NCBI GenBank assembly: GCA_006538405.1
Contig: BJKQ01000002.1
Span: 2,046,001 to 2,110,000, forward strand
Source: Hansfordia pulvinata
Taxonomy: Eukaryota; Ascomycota; Sordariomycetes; Xylariales
Direction: 5' to 3'
Length of the DNA: 64,000 nt
Below the pieces are notes generated by a model that was not told where the DNA came from, did no database searches, and saw only the letters and a program-made list of their open reading frames with translations. Positions 37,432 to 49,469 of the stretch are shown piece after piece (the first letter of the stretch is position 1; every line of letters starts with the position of its first letter). The position numbers and the translations under genes were made by a program.

Positions 37432-38766
37432 TATTAATCCGTCGCTCTGAACACATCGGTGTTTTAGGGGGTGGAACAATGACTGACGGCCTGGGATAGA
37501 ATATATATGATACGGAGTACGGTTGTTTCTTTAGCTATTTGGGTCGGAGCCTGGTTGGCAGTTCATCTCGCTGAGCTGCCTGACAGGTATGGACGTTTGG
37601 GGCATTTCAAGTTGGAAAGGCGTTGGGCGGTGTTGCGACAAGGAGTGGCACATTGAAAGCGGATGGGAGGGTTTCTTTGTTTTGAGCAGTTTCAGTTTCT
37701 CCTGATTCCTGGTCTCCCGTCACCTGGATAATTCGCTTCAACTCAGTCAATCTTGTCTACTGGGCCATCTTCTGTTTCGTACCGTGTGTGACTTCATTTT
37801 GAACAGGTGTTTGCGAACTGCGTACTGGTATCTACGCCTCGTGCAGTAACCATTCTACTAGAACTAATGAGAACACGTCAATATGGACTGAGAAGCGACA
37901 TTATGAGGCATCTTTGATGGTTAAATTTCAGCTCCGGAACACTACTTGCATAAAAGACCTCCGTCGCCCAGACTCCCCCACGCGGCTATTTCTTGCCTGC
38001 CCTGACCACGCCGTGTATCTCCATCAATGAGGCACCAGCAGTACCTGTCCTGCTCCGTCAAGAGACCGCGGCGGCGAGATTCGCCAAAGAGATTAAGTCG
38101 CTCGAGTCTATCGCGGCAAACACCCTCCCTCTGGGACTGATTATTCGGATCGAGTACCAGTAGTTCCCAAGGAGAGCGCTCAGGATCGTCCGGCACAATC
38201 TCAACAAGAATGGATGCTGGTCTTCCCTCATCGCTGTCGCCGCGCTGACCTGCCCTTTTGACTTCTCTGTACGGAAAGACAACAGAGCTGGCTGGAAAGA
38301 GGAAAATAACAAGAACTGCGAGGACGAAAAAACCATGAATCCTCCCGAGAGGACCCGAACACAACCTGGGAAAAGCGTGGACTGTTCCACTCTGCCATTT
38401 CCTCCGAAAATCTAGCTGCATGGCCTTATCTCAACGAAGAGCAGGCCAGCAAGATTCCACCCTCTAGCGGCATTCGTATGCACCCGGTGTCGTTGCTGTC
38501 AGCAGAGCGTCAAGCTCGCCCACGTGGGAAAACGGGATCCGAACACCGTTCCTCCTGAGACATGATAGGGAGTATTAATGCAGAAATATAGAAACTGCGG
38601 AGCAACCACAGCAGTCTTCTAGGGGTCTGGTACCGGAGAGAAGCTCTATCCGATTGGTATCACATGTGACAAGAAAAACTCAAACTTTTGCGACACACTT
38701 TTGAAGCCCCGTAAATGCAGTCAAGCCCGTCTATGCACAATCATGCTGGCGCGAAAAAGACATCAT
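37432..38766. other. Convergent spacer, POL1 to eIF4G
   Basis: The 3' ends of POL1 (+) and eIF4G (-) face each other here. The only candidate gene is a minus-strand frame at 37942-38421, listed separately. The rest shows no recognisable feature. Confidence 0.55.
37942..38421 (-). CDS. Possible small membrane protein, 159 residues
   Basis: An ATG-started single-exon frame. A hydrophobic stretch (FFVLAVLVIFLFPASSVVF) at about residues 31-49 follows a basic N-terminus and could be a signal anchor. The downstream part has a reasonable composition, for example RPASILVEIVPDDPERSPWE, followed by an Arg/Gly-rich end. No family is recognised and no conserved motif was seen. The surrounding spacer is otherwise empty and the frame does not overlap a known gene, which is why it is kept, but it could be a chance frame. 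Confidence 0.3.
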   Translation of the reverse strand: MQLDFRRKWQSGTVHAFPRLCSGPLGRIHGFFVLAVLVIFLFPASSVVFPYREVKRAGQRGDSDEGRPASILVEIVPDDPERSPWELLVLDPNNQSQREGVCRDRLERLNLFGESRRRGLLTEQDRYCWCLIDGDTRRGQGRQEIAAWGSLGDGGLLCK

Positions 38767-41700
38767 TCAGCTGCTCTCCTTGTTGGCGGTCGAGTCGGGG
38801 GCGGCCTTGGAGATCGCAGGAGATGCAGTGGTGCTGGGAGGAGATGCCGGCGTTTCAGCGTCCATGTTGGCCAGAAGACTGAGTTGTTGTTAGCAAAAGG
38901 CAAGAGACATGATGGGACAGCTGGAGCTTGAATATCTTACCTGAAAGCGTTGTTGCTGCTTTGCTGGTCTTTCACTGGGGGAGTTCCAGTGCGGGAAGAG
39001 GCACCCGAGTCTTCACCTCCCCGTCTGAGAGAGCTGCCGGGTCCGATACCCCGGCCACTGTTGCTGCGAGAGCCGAGCATAGACATGGGACCCAGAGTAC
39101 CCATGTTCGAGCTCGACGTTCTGTTGGCGCCGCCTTTGAGGCGACGCAGGTCGTCCATGCCGACTTGGTTGCTGGTCTGCTGAGGGAAGTTCTGGTACCC
39201 TCTAGCATCACCACGGCCCATGTGAGGGCGGCCGCCCGGACCGCCTCTCTGGTTGCTCTTGGCGGCCTCAAGCGCCTTAGCGGCAGCGGCGGCCTCGGCC
39301 TCGGCGCGGACCTCCTCAAGCTTCTTGGGGCCCTTGTTGGCTTCCTTCGAGTGCCAGTTGCTCTTGCGCAGGTCGACAACGTCCATGAGCATGAACTGAA
39401 GACGGCTGGGCAGATCCGGAATGTCGATGATGGCCTGAATCCGCTGGAAATAGACGTCCATCATGGGCTTGCCCTTCTCGTTGGAGTCGAGGTTGGCGCC
39501 GATAGTACGCAGGAGCTTGGACAGTGATTCGACCTCAGCTTCCTCAGGGACACCCTGGTAGTCGACAAGTTTCTTGACACACTCGTGCATGATGCGCTCA
39601 GTGAGCATGCCCAGCTTGTACAGCTCACCAATGAACTGCACAAGACCAAGGCCACGACGCTTGGCGGCGGCAGCAATGTAGTACTCCTCCGACATGAGGG
39701 CAGCCTCGCCAGGCTTGGGCTGGGCCTCGCCTTCCTTGGGCTCGGGGAGCTTGATCTTCCAACCACGCTCGAACTCCTCCTGGCAGCGGTTGAGAAGGTA
39801 CTTTCTGAAAAGAGCGCCGCCGCTGACGACCTGTCCAGTGCGACGGTCCGTGATATTCTCATCCCGGATCTCCGGGCTCATCATTTCAAGCATGCGGTTG
39901 CAGAACTGAGCGTACATGGATGCCCAGTGAGCCTCGTCAGTGGCCTTCTCAAAGGTGAGCTGAATGACCTGGCGCAGTGTACGGCCATCCTGTTCGTTCT
40001 GGGACTGCGCAGCAATCTGCAAGATCTGGTCCGAGATTCTGTCGAAGTTGTCCGGCGTCATCTTGTTCAAGGCAGCCTTGACCTTGCGCTGGACAGTAGG
40101 GGGGTCCAGGTGACCATCGACAGCCGCAGAAGCAGCGGCAGATTTGCCAATGCTGCTGGGTTTCCAGCCACTGGAAGACGTGGTGGGAAGTTCAATCTTC
40201 ATACCCGCAGTCAGAGGCATAGTCTTAGCTGCCTGAGCCTCAGCCTTGGCATTGAAGGTGCTCTGCTTGCTAGCATTGCGCCGGCTGCCTTGCCGAGGAG
40301 AGTTGGGCAAGGCGCCCATGTTGGCAGTAGACGAAGACCGCGACATGGAAGCACCACCAGGGAATGATCCGCGCGGGCCAGGGAAGCTGCCCATGGCCGG
40401 CACGGGAGGACGAGAGATGCTACCGCTCGACATGGCCATGCGCTGTTCGGAAGTGGTTCCAGGCGGAAGTGTCCTGCCACCAGGCATGGTGAAGCCACCC
40501 ATAGCGGGAACATTGGAGCCCTGGCGCGAGCCCTGACGGCTGGAGGCTGGGCCGCGGGAAGATGCGGATCTGCCACCGTCACCGTCTCCAATGAGGCTCT
40601 TAACCTGCTGGTGGAAGTCGAGAGAGGGCTGCTCGGTGAAGACCTCCTTGAACTGGAGTAGGAAGCTGGTGTCGTACTTGAAAGAAGTGCCCTTCTTTGC
40701 CACGGCCGCATTCAACGCAGGGTTCGGGGAGCTGATACCCGGGGGGTACATGTCGGTCTTGATGACGTCAAGAAGACGAGCGGTCTTCAGTGACTGGAGG
40801 GCAGCGCTGGGCTGAGGGGGCTCAACCGAGTTGGTCTTGAGCGGAGCCAGGTTGAGGGCAGCAGGCTTAGGACCGCGGCTAGCAGGGCTTGTTTTGGGGG
40901 CCGAGGTTTGCTTGTCATCCAAGGACAAGTTAGCCAGCTTGGAAGCAGCATCGTCGGTGCTGTCCTTGCTCGGAGCCTTGTCGCCCGATTCGCCAGCCTC
41001 AGCTGCAAGACGCTTGGCCTCCTTCTCGTCTTCCAGGCGCTCCATCTCACGCTCTTGCTCACGAAGTTTGCGGTCGTTTTCGCCAGCGCTGGCTTTACGC
41101 GCCTCTTCTTCAGCCTTCTTGGCGGCTTCCTTTTCAGCTGCCTTCCTCTTGTTGGCTTCCTCGGCCTTGGCTTCACGTTCGGCATCGGCCTTCTCCATCT
41201 CGGCAATGACACGCTCCAATTCTTCCTCCTCCAGCTCTGCAGCAGTCTTGCCAGACGTAGCAGGCTCGGTGGGTTTGGATTCTTCTTTGGGTGCTTCCTC
41301 TTTGGGTGCCTCGGGTTTAAGAGACTCCTTGGCTTCCTCCTGCTTGGTGGTAGAAGTAGACTTGGCCTTGTCGTCCTCAGCAGGCTTGTCCTTGGCGCCA
41401 GCGTCTTTGCTGCCACCAGCCGCTTGCTTCATCTTCTCCTTGAACTCATTGCGGATTTCATCCTGCGTCTTCTGAGATTGTGTCGCGTTGCTCTCGGTAC
41501 GGACGTGAGAGGGCGTCGCGGGCTTCGGAGGGGGAGTGGGGGTCGAGGCAATCACAGGAGGAGTGCTGGAGGGCTGGCTGCTGGGGCAGGGGCGTTGGGG
41601 CCTTGATCGAGGCAAGATCCAGAGCCTCGCCGTTGGCATTCTTGATAACCAAAGCGGCACTCTTCTTTTGAGGGCGCGCAAACGAAGGCGAAGCCGCGGC

Positions 41701-43507
41701 GGCTGGCTTGCTGATCTGAGCTGCTGCGGTCTGCGGGGTGCCCATTCCAGGGGCGGGGATGTGGCCCTGGCTGGCGCTCGACGGGGGCCTGGCGTCGACC
41801 GAGACTTGGGAGCCCTGGCGCGACATGGGCTGGCCGGCAGCAGGGTAGGGCGGTACGAAGGGCTGCTGATAGTTCGGAGCCGGGGATCCAGGCGGGTAGT
41901 AGGGATAGCCGGGCATGGCGCCAGGCATGGGAGCTGCCGCTCGGGGATCGTAGTTTGGCTGGGCGTAAGGGTACTGCTTGACGCTAGTTAGCAGGCGATC
42001 GAAGTTACCAGTCTCTGGCGAGAGATCGATGGGATGGCTCGGTTGTGGAGGCATTCCGTTTTGGGGCAAGGGGGATATTGTAGGGGATAGGGCGTCGGGA
42101 TGTTGATCATCGGAGGCTGGTCAGCAGTCGTGAGCGGTGGCGGCCCAGTTGGCATAGCGCTGCCTCCACGTCGCAAGGCTTCTTGATCCGTGCTGGCACT
42201 GTGATTCCAGCCACGACTCGCGCTGGGACGTCTGTGTTTCTGATGACTTCCATACTGACGATCGTTGTGGAACTCGGTCCGGCCATCTCGATTGTACGAG
42301 TACTGCTCGCTGTCACGCCGGTGATTGTGCTTCTTCCGTCCGACTTTGGTGGAATTGTTGAAATCATGAGGAGTAGTAGTAACATAAGGGGAAACATAGT
42401 TGGGGGGCATTACTTGTGGCATTGGGGGCATCTGTTGGGGCATGCCCGGCGCTGTGTTATAGAAGTATGGACCGCCAGGAGGGGCCATGCCTTGAGGCGG
42501 CTGGTGCGGCATAGCGTGCTGCATCGCGGGGCTGCGGTTCACCGGAGGAGGGGTTCCGTAATGCTGGCGGTTGTTGTTGAAGGAACCAGGCATACCGCCG
42601 CGCCCTTGGTTGGGGGGTCCGCGGCTAAAGTTGTTGTTAGGAGGGTAGCCCATGTTCTGCTGGTTGTTGTAGTACCCTCCGCGGCCACGGCCAGCTTGGT
42701 GGAAGTTACCTCGGCCCATGCCGTGAGGAGCAGCCTGCGGGTTCAATTCAGCCTGCTGGCTATGCGTCGAGGCGCGGCGCATGCTTGGAGAGCCTGAAGC
42801 CAGAGCCTCGTGGGACATGGAAGGGGTTCTCATGTGCTGCGAGCGCTACCATCAACGTGTTAGCTTTGGAATTGAACCAGACCATTGGCACGCGACAAGG
42901 GGGGCAATTGCGGAGAGCAAGGGCGAATAATAGAACTCACATCACCATCAAAGCTGCCGAAAGTCATGGACGCTCCCTGGGCGCCCGAAGGAGGCCGACC
43001 ACCGGTGGCTGAAGGCTGAGGAATCGGGGAGGGCGAGTTGCGAGGAGAGGCAACGCGGTGGTCGCCGCCGGGAATGGGAATCGGAGCGGTGCCTGGCTGC
43101 GGAGTGCTGTGAGAGGCGGCAGGAGAGTCGTAGCCAAACTGAATGTTGGCCGCCTTGGGAGCGTTGGCCCCGTTAGGCTGGCCGTTGCTGACGGTGATGG
43201 AGGGCTTGCGCGCGTGGGCGTCTCCGTTGGAGGTGCCGTGGGCTACGGCAGGGGCCCCGACAGAAGGGACAGCGGGCATAATGTTAGGTCGGCCGTTCAT
43301 GGGCGAGACGGAAGACGACTTTGCATGTTGCGATGCGGAAGCAGAGGAGCCAGCTGCGACAACTGGCGCGGTGGAACCGGTCGCAACGACAGGCGTCGAA
43401 TCAGGCTTCTGGACTGCGCCGGCAGCAGAAGCGTAAGACGGCGTCGAAGCGGTGGCAGGCGAGGCGGCAGACGAGTTCTGGTTGAGCTGATCGGCAGGGG
43501 AAGTCAT
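38767..43507 (-). CDS. Translation initiation factor eIF4G, two frame changes in N-terminal half
   Basis: Exons on the minus strand: 43507-42941, 42845-38941 and 38878-38767. eIF4G is the scaffold that joins cap-bound eIF4E, helicase eIF4A and poly(A)-binding protein. The N-terminal half is Gln/Pro/Gly-rich. An eIF4E-binding motif of the form YxxxxLphi is visible as YDTSFLL, the MIF4G domain runs from VQRKVKAALNKMTPDNFDRI to FMLMDVVDLRKSNW, and an Ala/Glu/Lys-rich coiled region lies between. The last exon encodes SLLANMDAETPASPP. Between about 42074 and 41600 the protein continues in a different frame (PHPIDLSPETGNFDRLLTSV to NGEALDLASIKAP). It is entered at a run of five C (coding strand; 42070-42074) and left in 41571-41600. 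The net frame is unchanged, so exon 2 still fits its splice phases. With both shifts allowed for, the product is about 1527 residues. Confidence 0.93.
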
Positions 43508-46500
43508 AAGTGATGATGGTCGGTGGCGATGAGCGTCGGGAACGTCGTTTGGGTGAGGATGATGATGAGTTGATGGGCCGGTTTGTTGGTCTGACAAATC
43601 GGATGGGCCGCGTGGCTGGCTCTCAAAAGATGCGGAAATGCGAACTTTTGAGTTTCAGCGCGGGCGTTGTGTTGCCGGGAAAAGGGTCGAATGTCAAATT
43701 CGAACCGTGGGGCAGATTCTGTACCAGCTTGCTGAACGTGGTCCTTTCCGATGAAAAGGGGCGTTCAGCGAGTCGACAAGTGAATGCGACGCGAGAGTGC
43801 GCTGGAGTGAATGGATGATGACTGAACTGCGTGAGCAGAATCAATCGGCTGGCGCAGTGCGGGATTACTCGGCGACGAGTATTCCGACTAGACCGGCGTG
43901 TAGGGGTCGATCTGCTATTCCTGGGGTCCCAAGAACAGAAAGCAGACTGCCGACGAGAGCGACGATGATGGGTGGCCTTTCTTGCTGTCGGGGGTGACAG
44001 GAGAAAGTGAAGCCAACCGGTCGGGTCGAGAGGAAATGCCCGTGTTGTGCGCGGGCGGGGAGTGGAGAGCGCAGGGAGGGCTTCGGGTGGCTTCGAGTGC
44101 CTTTCTCTGATTTATTAAATAAAATAAATGCAGAGAAAAAAGGAGCACTACTAGAAGAAGCGAAGAAGAAATCGTCCTCTTGAACCGGTCTTCCACGAGG
44201 GAACGACGAGATGGACCTTCAGGAGATTCTGAGGTCGAATATTTCACGGTGGTGAAGGTGGTGAGGAGGGAAAAAGAGAAATCCACCCAAGTCGGGTAGG
44301 CCCCTAGACGTACTGGGTAGGGCAACCCAAACCAAAAAAAAATTTGTTTGGGTTGGACAGATACGGTGCCTTGCGAATGGTATTAACACTGTACGTTCAG
44401 TGCGGGAGGGCGAGATAGGATGAGTAGGGGTACGAGCGCGCCACCAGGCACATGCCACCCACAAATGGCCCGGGTGCTCGAGTACCTTGGGCCAGAAACT
44501 TGGCATGTCGCCTACGTACCTACCTACCTAAGGAATTCCCTGCCTAAGATAGTGAGTGGTGCTCGGTCTGGAGATACGGTATGCGTCCTTAGACCTGTAT
44601 GCGGTGTATGTCAAGGCGCTTTCTGGGTAATCGCATGCTAAGATTCTTCCTGGGGCATGAAGAGCCCGGACACTCCAGGTGATCACCAGTCGTGATCAAG
44701 GTGCATTTGTCAGTTCGTGTCGAGATTTTGAGGCATTGGACGATTCCCCAGCCTTATTGTAAGAGCACACAAGCACCGAATCATATCCTGATACGCCCCT
44801 CACGCCACGCTTTTTGGTGCGGGACTGCCGGGCCGTCTTGTATCGAGCTGTGTTCTCTGCGTCAGACATTCAAGGAATGGGCGCCCATCGTGTGTGGTGG
44901 GGTAAAGGTACATACCGTAAGAGGGGATTCAGACGGCACGGTAGGTACCCCAGGTAGCTTGAACAGATACCCGACCTCGACGGTGTGCCTACTACTACCA
45001 CCTAAATTAACGGGATGGACTGATCTGGTCCACGGCTGAGCATGCCAAGTACCGGTACTGGAGACTCGAGAAAAGTGCCATGTGCGAGAGAACTGTGTGC
45101 CGCTCGGGGAAGGTACGTGGATGCTTAGCAGTCGAAGGCCCCAGCCTACGACTACAAGAAGTAGGCGCAGTATAGGTATGTTTCTTAGGTACAGTACTTT
45201 GGTGCCCTCCCATCCATTCCGGACCCATCACGGGCTTCTGGTGCTGGAAGCTCGGTTGGACCATGGGTCTATTCATTACTCTGTTGGTCGAGCTGTTAAG
45301 CATTCGTGCGCCCGTTTGCATACGACCAGGCCTGGATTGAGGGAGACGGGAGGCAACCTTGAATGCGGAGCCAGCCATGAAAGTTGCAACCACCACGTGC
45401 AGGTCGCCAGGAGCCGGATGAGGCCGGCTGACCCTGTGCTTGTACCGGCGCTTGTCCTCGCACATGTATGACATTTCGCCGTGCCCAACAGTGAAGTGGT
45501 CGCCGAACAATGAGCAACATGATGTAAAATGGCTGCGTCAGTCGTAGTGAATGGGTGGGTACCTCTGAAGACGAATCCCACAGGGGGATTGGGATTCGAC
45601 ACAGGAAGGTTGGCCCTGCCGCGTCGTACCGGACGGAAGAGAGGCGCAGTGCGGGTTTCGCGGGCGAGAGGTCCATTGATGATGAGAGCAATGACACAGA
45701 GTCGCCGCTCTCATGCTCACCAGGGCGTGCTGCTGGCGGTCTTGGTGCTCTCGACCCGTCTCGGTCTGGGGGTCGGCTCTATGAACCCCGTTAACGCCGC
45801 GGGTCCAGTGCTCACGTTCATCGTCGTATCTGGAGCCCAGGCGATACTGGGCCACACATGGATGCAGCATTACGTGACGAGTACATGCGCAAGGTTATAC
45901 GTACGGAGTACCTATACTGCAAAGAACGGTGCGACGCGTGCTTTCAACCACATCATCCGTCCCAGCCGCACCCGACACTGCCACTCCTGGACGAGTTGCG
46001 CGGGCACTTCATACCCGTTGAAAGCAGCTACATGTCTGGTATCCTTGGACACCTGCGTAGATATCTATGGGTGCGTGTCGGAGGGGATAAAATTGGATGT
46101 ACTGATGTACATTGAATGTGTCCCCTACATCAATGACATGTACCTCTACTGATCTCGTTATGTCAGGTAGGTAGGTATGTAGTGCGCAATGGAGGGGCCG
46201 CTCGTTAATCTGCGACGAGCAGAGACGACAACCATCGACGGGGGACGCCGTAAGAGATGGTATGTCCGTGGGTGCCCGCTCATCCCTCTGCCCAGCCCCC
46301 TTTTGCGCCGACCCGAGTTGAATTCCCACTTGAAGACGGGCAGTCATCAATGTGACTCACTTGTAAGCACCATCCATAATATAAGCACTTGTGATGCCGA
46401 CAGTCTTGGGGCGCATGGCTGTGCAGGTGACTCTGCGTAGAAGGGAGCGCTGAAGGGTTCTACGGGCACGCGCAGTACGGACGCATGGGCGACTACTTTG

Positions 46501-48599
46501 CGCCGGGGCGCGGCCGCGGCGCAGCCCCATGGCTTCCTTACCGGAGCCGGCCGCTTTGTAGTTTCCTTGAGTAACATGGATAGGTCATAGGTAGGGTCGG
46601 GGCCATTTAATCACAAGGAGCTTGCATGGATCCCATAGATGAAATGGATGTCAACTCCCTGGCTTGAGGCATCTACACAAGGTATTCTACATGTAGCAGG
46701 CCTGTCCATCCAGATCGAAAGGCACTTTCTTGCTGGCTACCTACCTACGAGTACGTACTCGTACTGTACGTTACCCATCCACCCGGTGAATGAGCCCTGG
46801 GGCAGCTGGTACTTAACGCACCGCTGCTGGTTGACCCGCTTGTGCCGGTCTTGGATGGACGGGTTTAATAGGGCTGCTCAAACACCAGAAGTTCAAGGGC
46901 ATCGAGTACCCCTCTGGCATTTGACTCATCCATCTTGATTGTTGCTCACCATGGGTGAAAAGATTGCGAGCAACGCCCAGAATGTGTGCCTGCACCCCTG
47001 GCTACACTGGTTCTGGGGTGCGTTCGAGAAGCAATGGAAATAATCAGAATTGAAGGGCGGGCGACGCGCACAGGCGATTTCGCTGGGTGGTCTGCGCTAC
47101 TAGCACCTAAAGTGCGTGCATGGCATTCCGCAACAACCGACAGACACTGGACGCATGGATCAGGTGTCCAGAGCTGAAGGTATCGTACGAGCAGGACACG
47201 ACTTGCCCATGCGCGACGGAAAACGCCATGGGCCCGATTTACTCTTATCAAGAGAAAAAAGAAAACAGGAAGATGAGAGGGTACGAGTACTCTTAGATCG
47301 AAAGGAAGAAAAGAAAAACTCAGCTAACAGGGCCCCGTCGTGCCTGGCACGACCTGGCTTCCTCCTCGTCGGGTCTCGCGCCATATGCCCCGCCCCTTTC
47401 CACCCGCCGCCCCTTGCTTCGGGCATGTGAGACAAGGGCGGCGATCTACCTGCATGTAATAATCTATCGACTGGACTTGGCCCGACTTTGAACAAATTGG
47501 CTGCCTTGCCTACGGATTAGGCGTTCGAGGCCCCGGATTTACCGATAACCATGGTGCTCGGACAAGCAAAGAAGCCGGGGCACACAAGCCCCGACACCCG
47601 ACTGCCCACAGCGACAGGTGCGACTTACGAGTATCAGGTACCTCCACTGCACCTCCCGTCCACTCCTACTCAGAGGGGGGGAAACCTCCAGCTCTGTAGT
47701 GGATTCCGGTCGGGCACTCCTCGACGCGACTCGAGTCGGAAGTCAATGGCCTTGTGAGCACTCCCATGTTACCTTGTAAGGGATCTACTTGATTCCCATT
47801 CATCTACCTTGCCTGGGCCCTGAATTCCACTTGGCATGACTTGACTCGACTCGACGGTCACTGTGCTAGGGCTGTACTCGTACGAAGTTCCGGGTCTGGG
47901 GCCGGGGGCCACCACCAGCAGATCGGCCATCCCCCAATTCTCCAAATTCCAGCGGCATGATGTGGAGTACCTAAGGTAAGTAAAGGTGCCGCATAGGTAC
48001 GAGTGCCTATTGAACAGTACTTGGTATTACGGATGTCCAAACCTCCCCCGCGACGCATGTGATCGTACATGTGAGGGCCTGTCCCCCGTATCTTGATCAA
48101 GATACCAAGGTACGTGTGACTACCACTTCTCGACGACCTTGAGTGGCAGATAGATACCTAACTATGGGTAACGGAGTAACCTTTAAGCAGGTCACTTTTG
48201 TGCCTTATGTACCTTATGTACTTACATGTAGCCCTGCTCTGCGCATTCGGTGAGAGGCCAGCACGACGCACTCAACCCCATCGACAGACAGCGCGCCTGG
48301 GCTGCTCGTCCATCTCCGCGCTGCCCACTCAACACCCTTCATCAGGCTCGCTCTGTTCCGCGCCATGTCGGCTGCTGATGTCACATATGCAGCTTGCTGT
48401 TGCCGGCATTTTGCGCCCGCTCCCGCTCCCGTGCCCTTTCTCCCTTGCGCCCGTGGCCCCCTCCCCCCCGGCTCTTGATCTGTGGGGGCCATGTCTGGGC
48501 GTAGATCAGATATTCCATGCGCATACGAGAACTCGTGGCCCCTGGTCTGGGCTGTGCGATGGCCAATCAACAAGACTCGCCGCCGCCTCCCCTGCCTCT

Positions 48600-48601
<2 letters not shown>

Positions 48602-48629
<28 letters not shown>
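48602..48629. repeat. CT dinucleotide microsatellite, 14 units
   Basis: A perfect CT repeat followed by GTGTGCG. Frames crossing it read Leu-Ser repeats and are not credible proteins. Confidence 0.93.
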
Positions 48630-48633
<4 letters not shown>

Positions 48634-49063
48634 GTCATCTTCTATTTATTAGGAAGAGCTGTGTCACCACCACCGGCCATGACGCAGATGCCTAGCGTAG
48701 GTATGGAAGCCGCGAACCCTCAGGCAGATCAATCGAACGAGTCCGCAAAGCATCATCTCAAGAGCGCACACGGGCCGTCCGAGTACCTCTAGGGAGGTGA
48801 CGCTCCCTGGGTCCCCCTCCCTGTGGGAAAAGCACTCAAGGATGCGTGCTCCGTGACGATGTTGGTTGAATAACACAACATTCACCCCAAACTCGCGCAT
48901 CGCTGCCATCGATGACCGAAATGGCTCGCGCGCGGCGCAATCTGCCCAGTGCCCGCCGCAGACCCCGATTGCTCGTAGGCGAGGTCTAGTATGTACATAT
49001 TCGGCGAAGATCAGCGTCTAACAGCAGAGAGACTGCGTACGAGTACGCCTTTGCGATGAGCCC

Positions 49064-49090
49064 AAAAAAAAGGGGGGGGGGGGGGGGGGG
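49064..49090. repeat. A8 tract followed by G19 tract
   Basis: Eight A are followed directly by nineteen G on the plus strand. A G run of this length can form a G-quadruplex and is hard to sequence, so its true length is uncertain. Confidence 0.9.
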
Positions 49091-49379
49091 AGGAGACCAC
49101 CGGATGGGATACTCTCAATTGCCCATGCGCAGCATGCTGAATCCTATCCGACAGTGCCCCCACGCTGCACACGAACAAGACGCGGATTGCAGCCGTGCAG
49201 CCAGACTTAACAAGTATGCGGCGGCGATGACCGGCTTCCCGGTACCTACCTGGATTATCCATATCGTACTCCCCCAGACCGAATATCGCAAGTCGACGAG
49301 AGCCTCGCGGTGCATTTCGGTCGGAGATATGCACAGGCAACGGAATAATAGTAACACTGAAACTGTTTGCTTACTCAAA

Positions 49380-49393
49380 CCCCCCCCGGGGGG
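49380..49393. repeat. C8-G6 self-complementary tract
   Basis: Eight C are followed by six G, forming a perfect palindrome of at least six C and six G. It lies about 80 bases beyond the stop codon of the Aquarius gene on the minus strand. It may affect read accuracy; no function is claimed. Confidence 0.9.
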
Positions 49394-49469
49394 CCTTCAA
49401 TGCCATCCATTTATCACTCAAGAGACAGGTAGGCACAACAGGCAGTGTGCTAGGCAGTCAACCTATCTA

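Larger units (their letters stand above)
43508..49469. other. Six-kilobase gene-poor region
   Basis: The first 900 bases are the eIF4G promoter and leader. Beyond that I see no credible gene: open frames are short, rich in Arg/Cys/Trp/His and overlapping. GTAC-rich words are frequent (for example 46747-46772, 47281-47292, 49035-49048). Simple repeats are a CT microsatellite at 48602-48629, an A8-G19 tract at 49064-49090 and a C8-G6 palindrome at 49380-49393. Confidence 0.6.

Noticed and set aside
39585..40367. Plus-strand frame of 260 codons opposite eIF4G
   Set aside because: Antisense to the MIF4G domain; Leu/Val-rich shadow composition without a recognisable family.
45529..46152. Plus-strand frame of 207 codons in the gene-poor region
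   Set aside because: No motif, high Arg/Cys/Thr content, and crosses several GTAC-rich words typical of non-coding DNA here.
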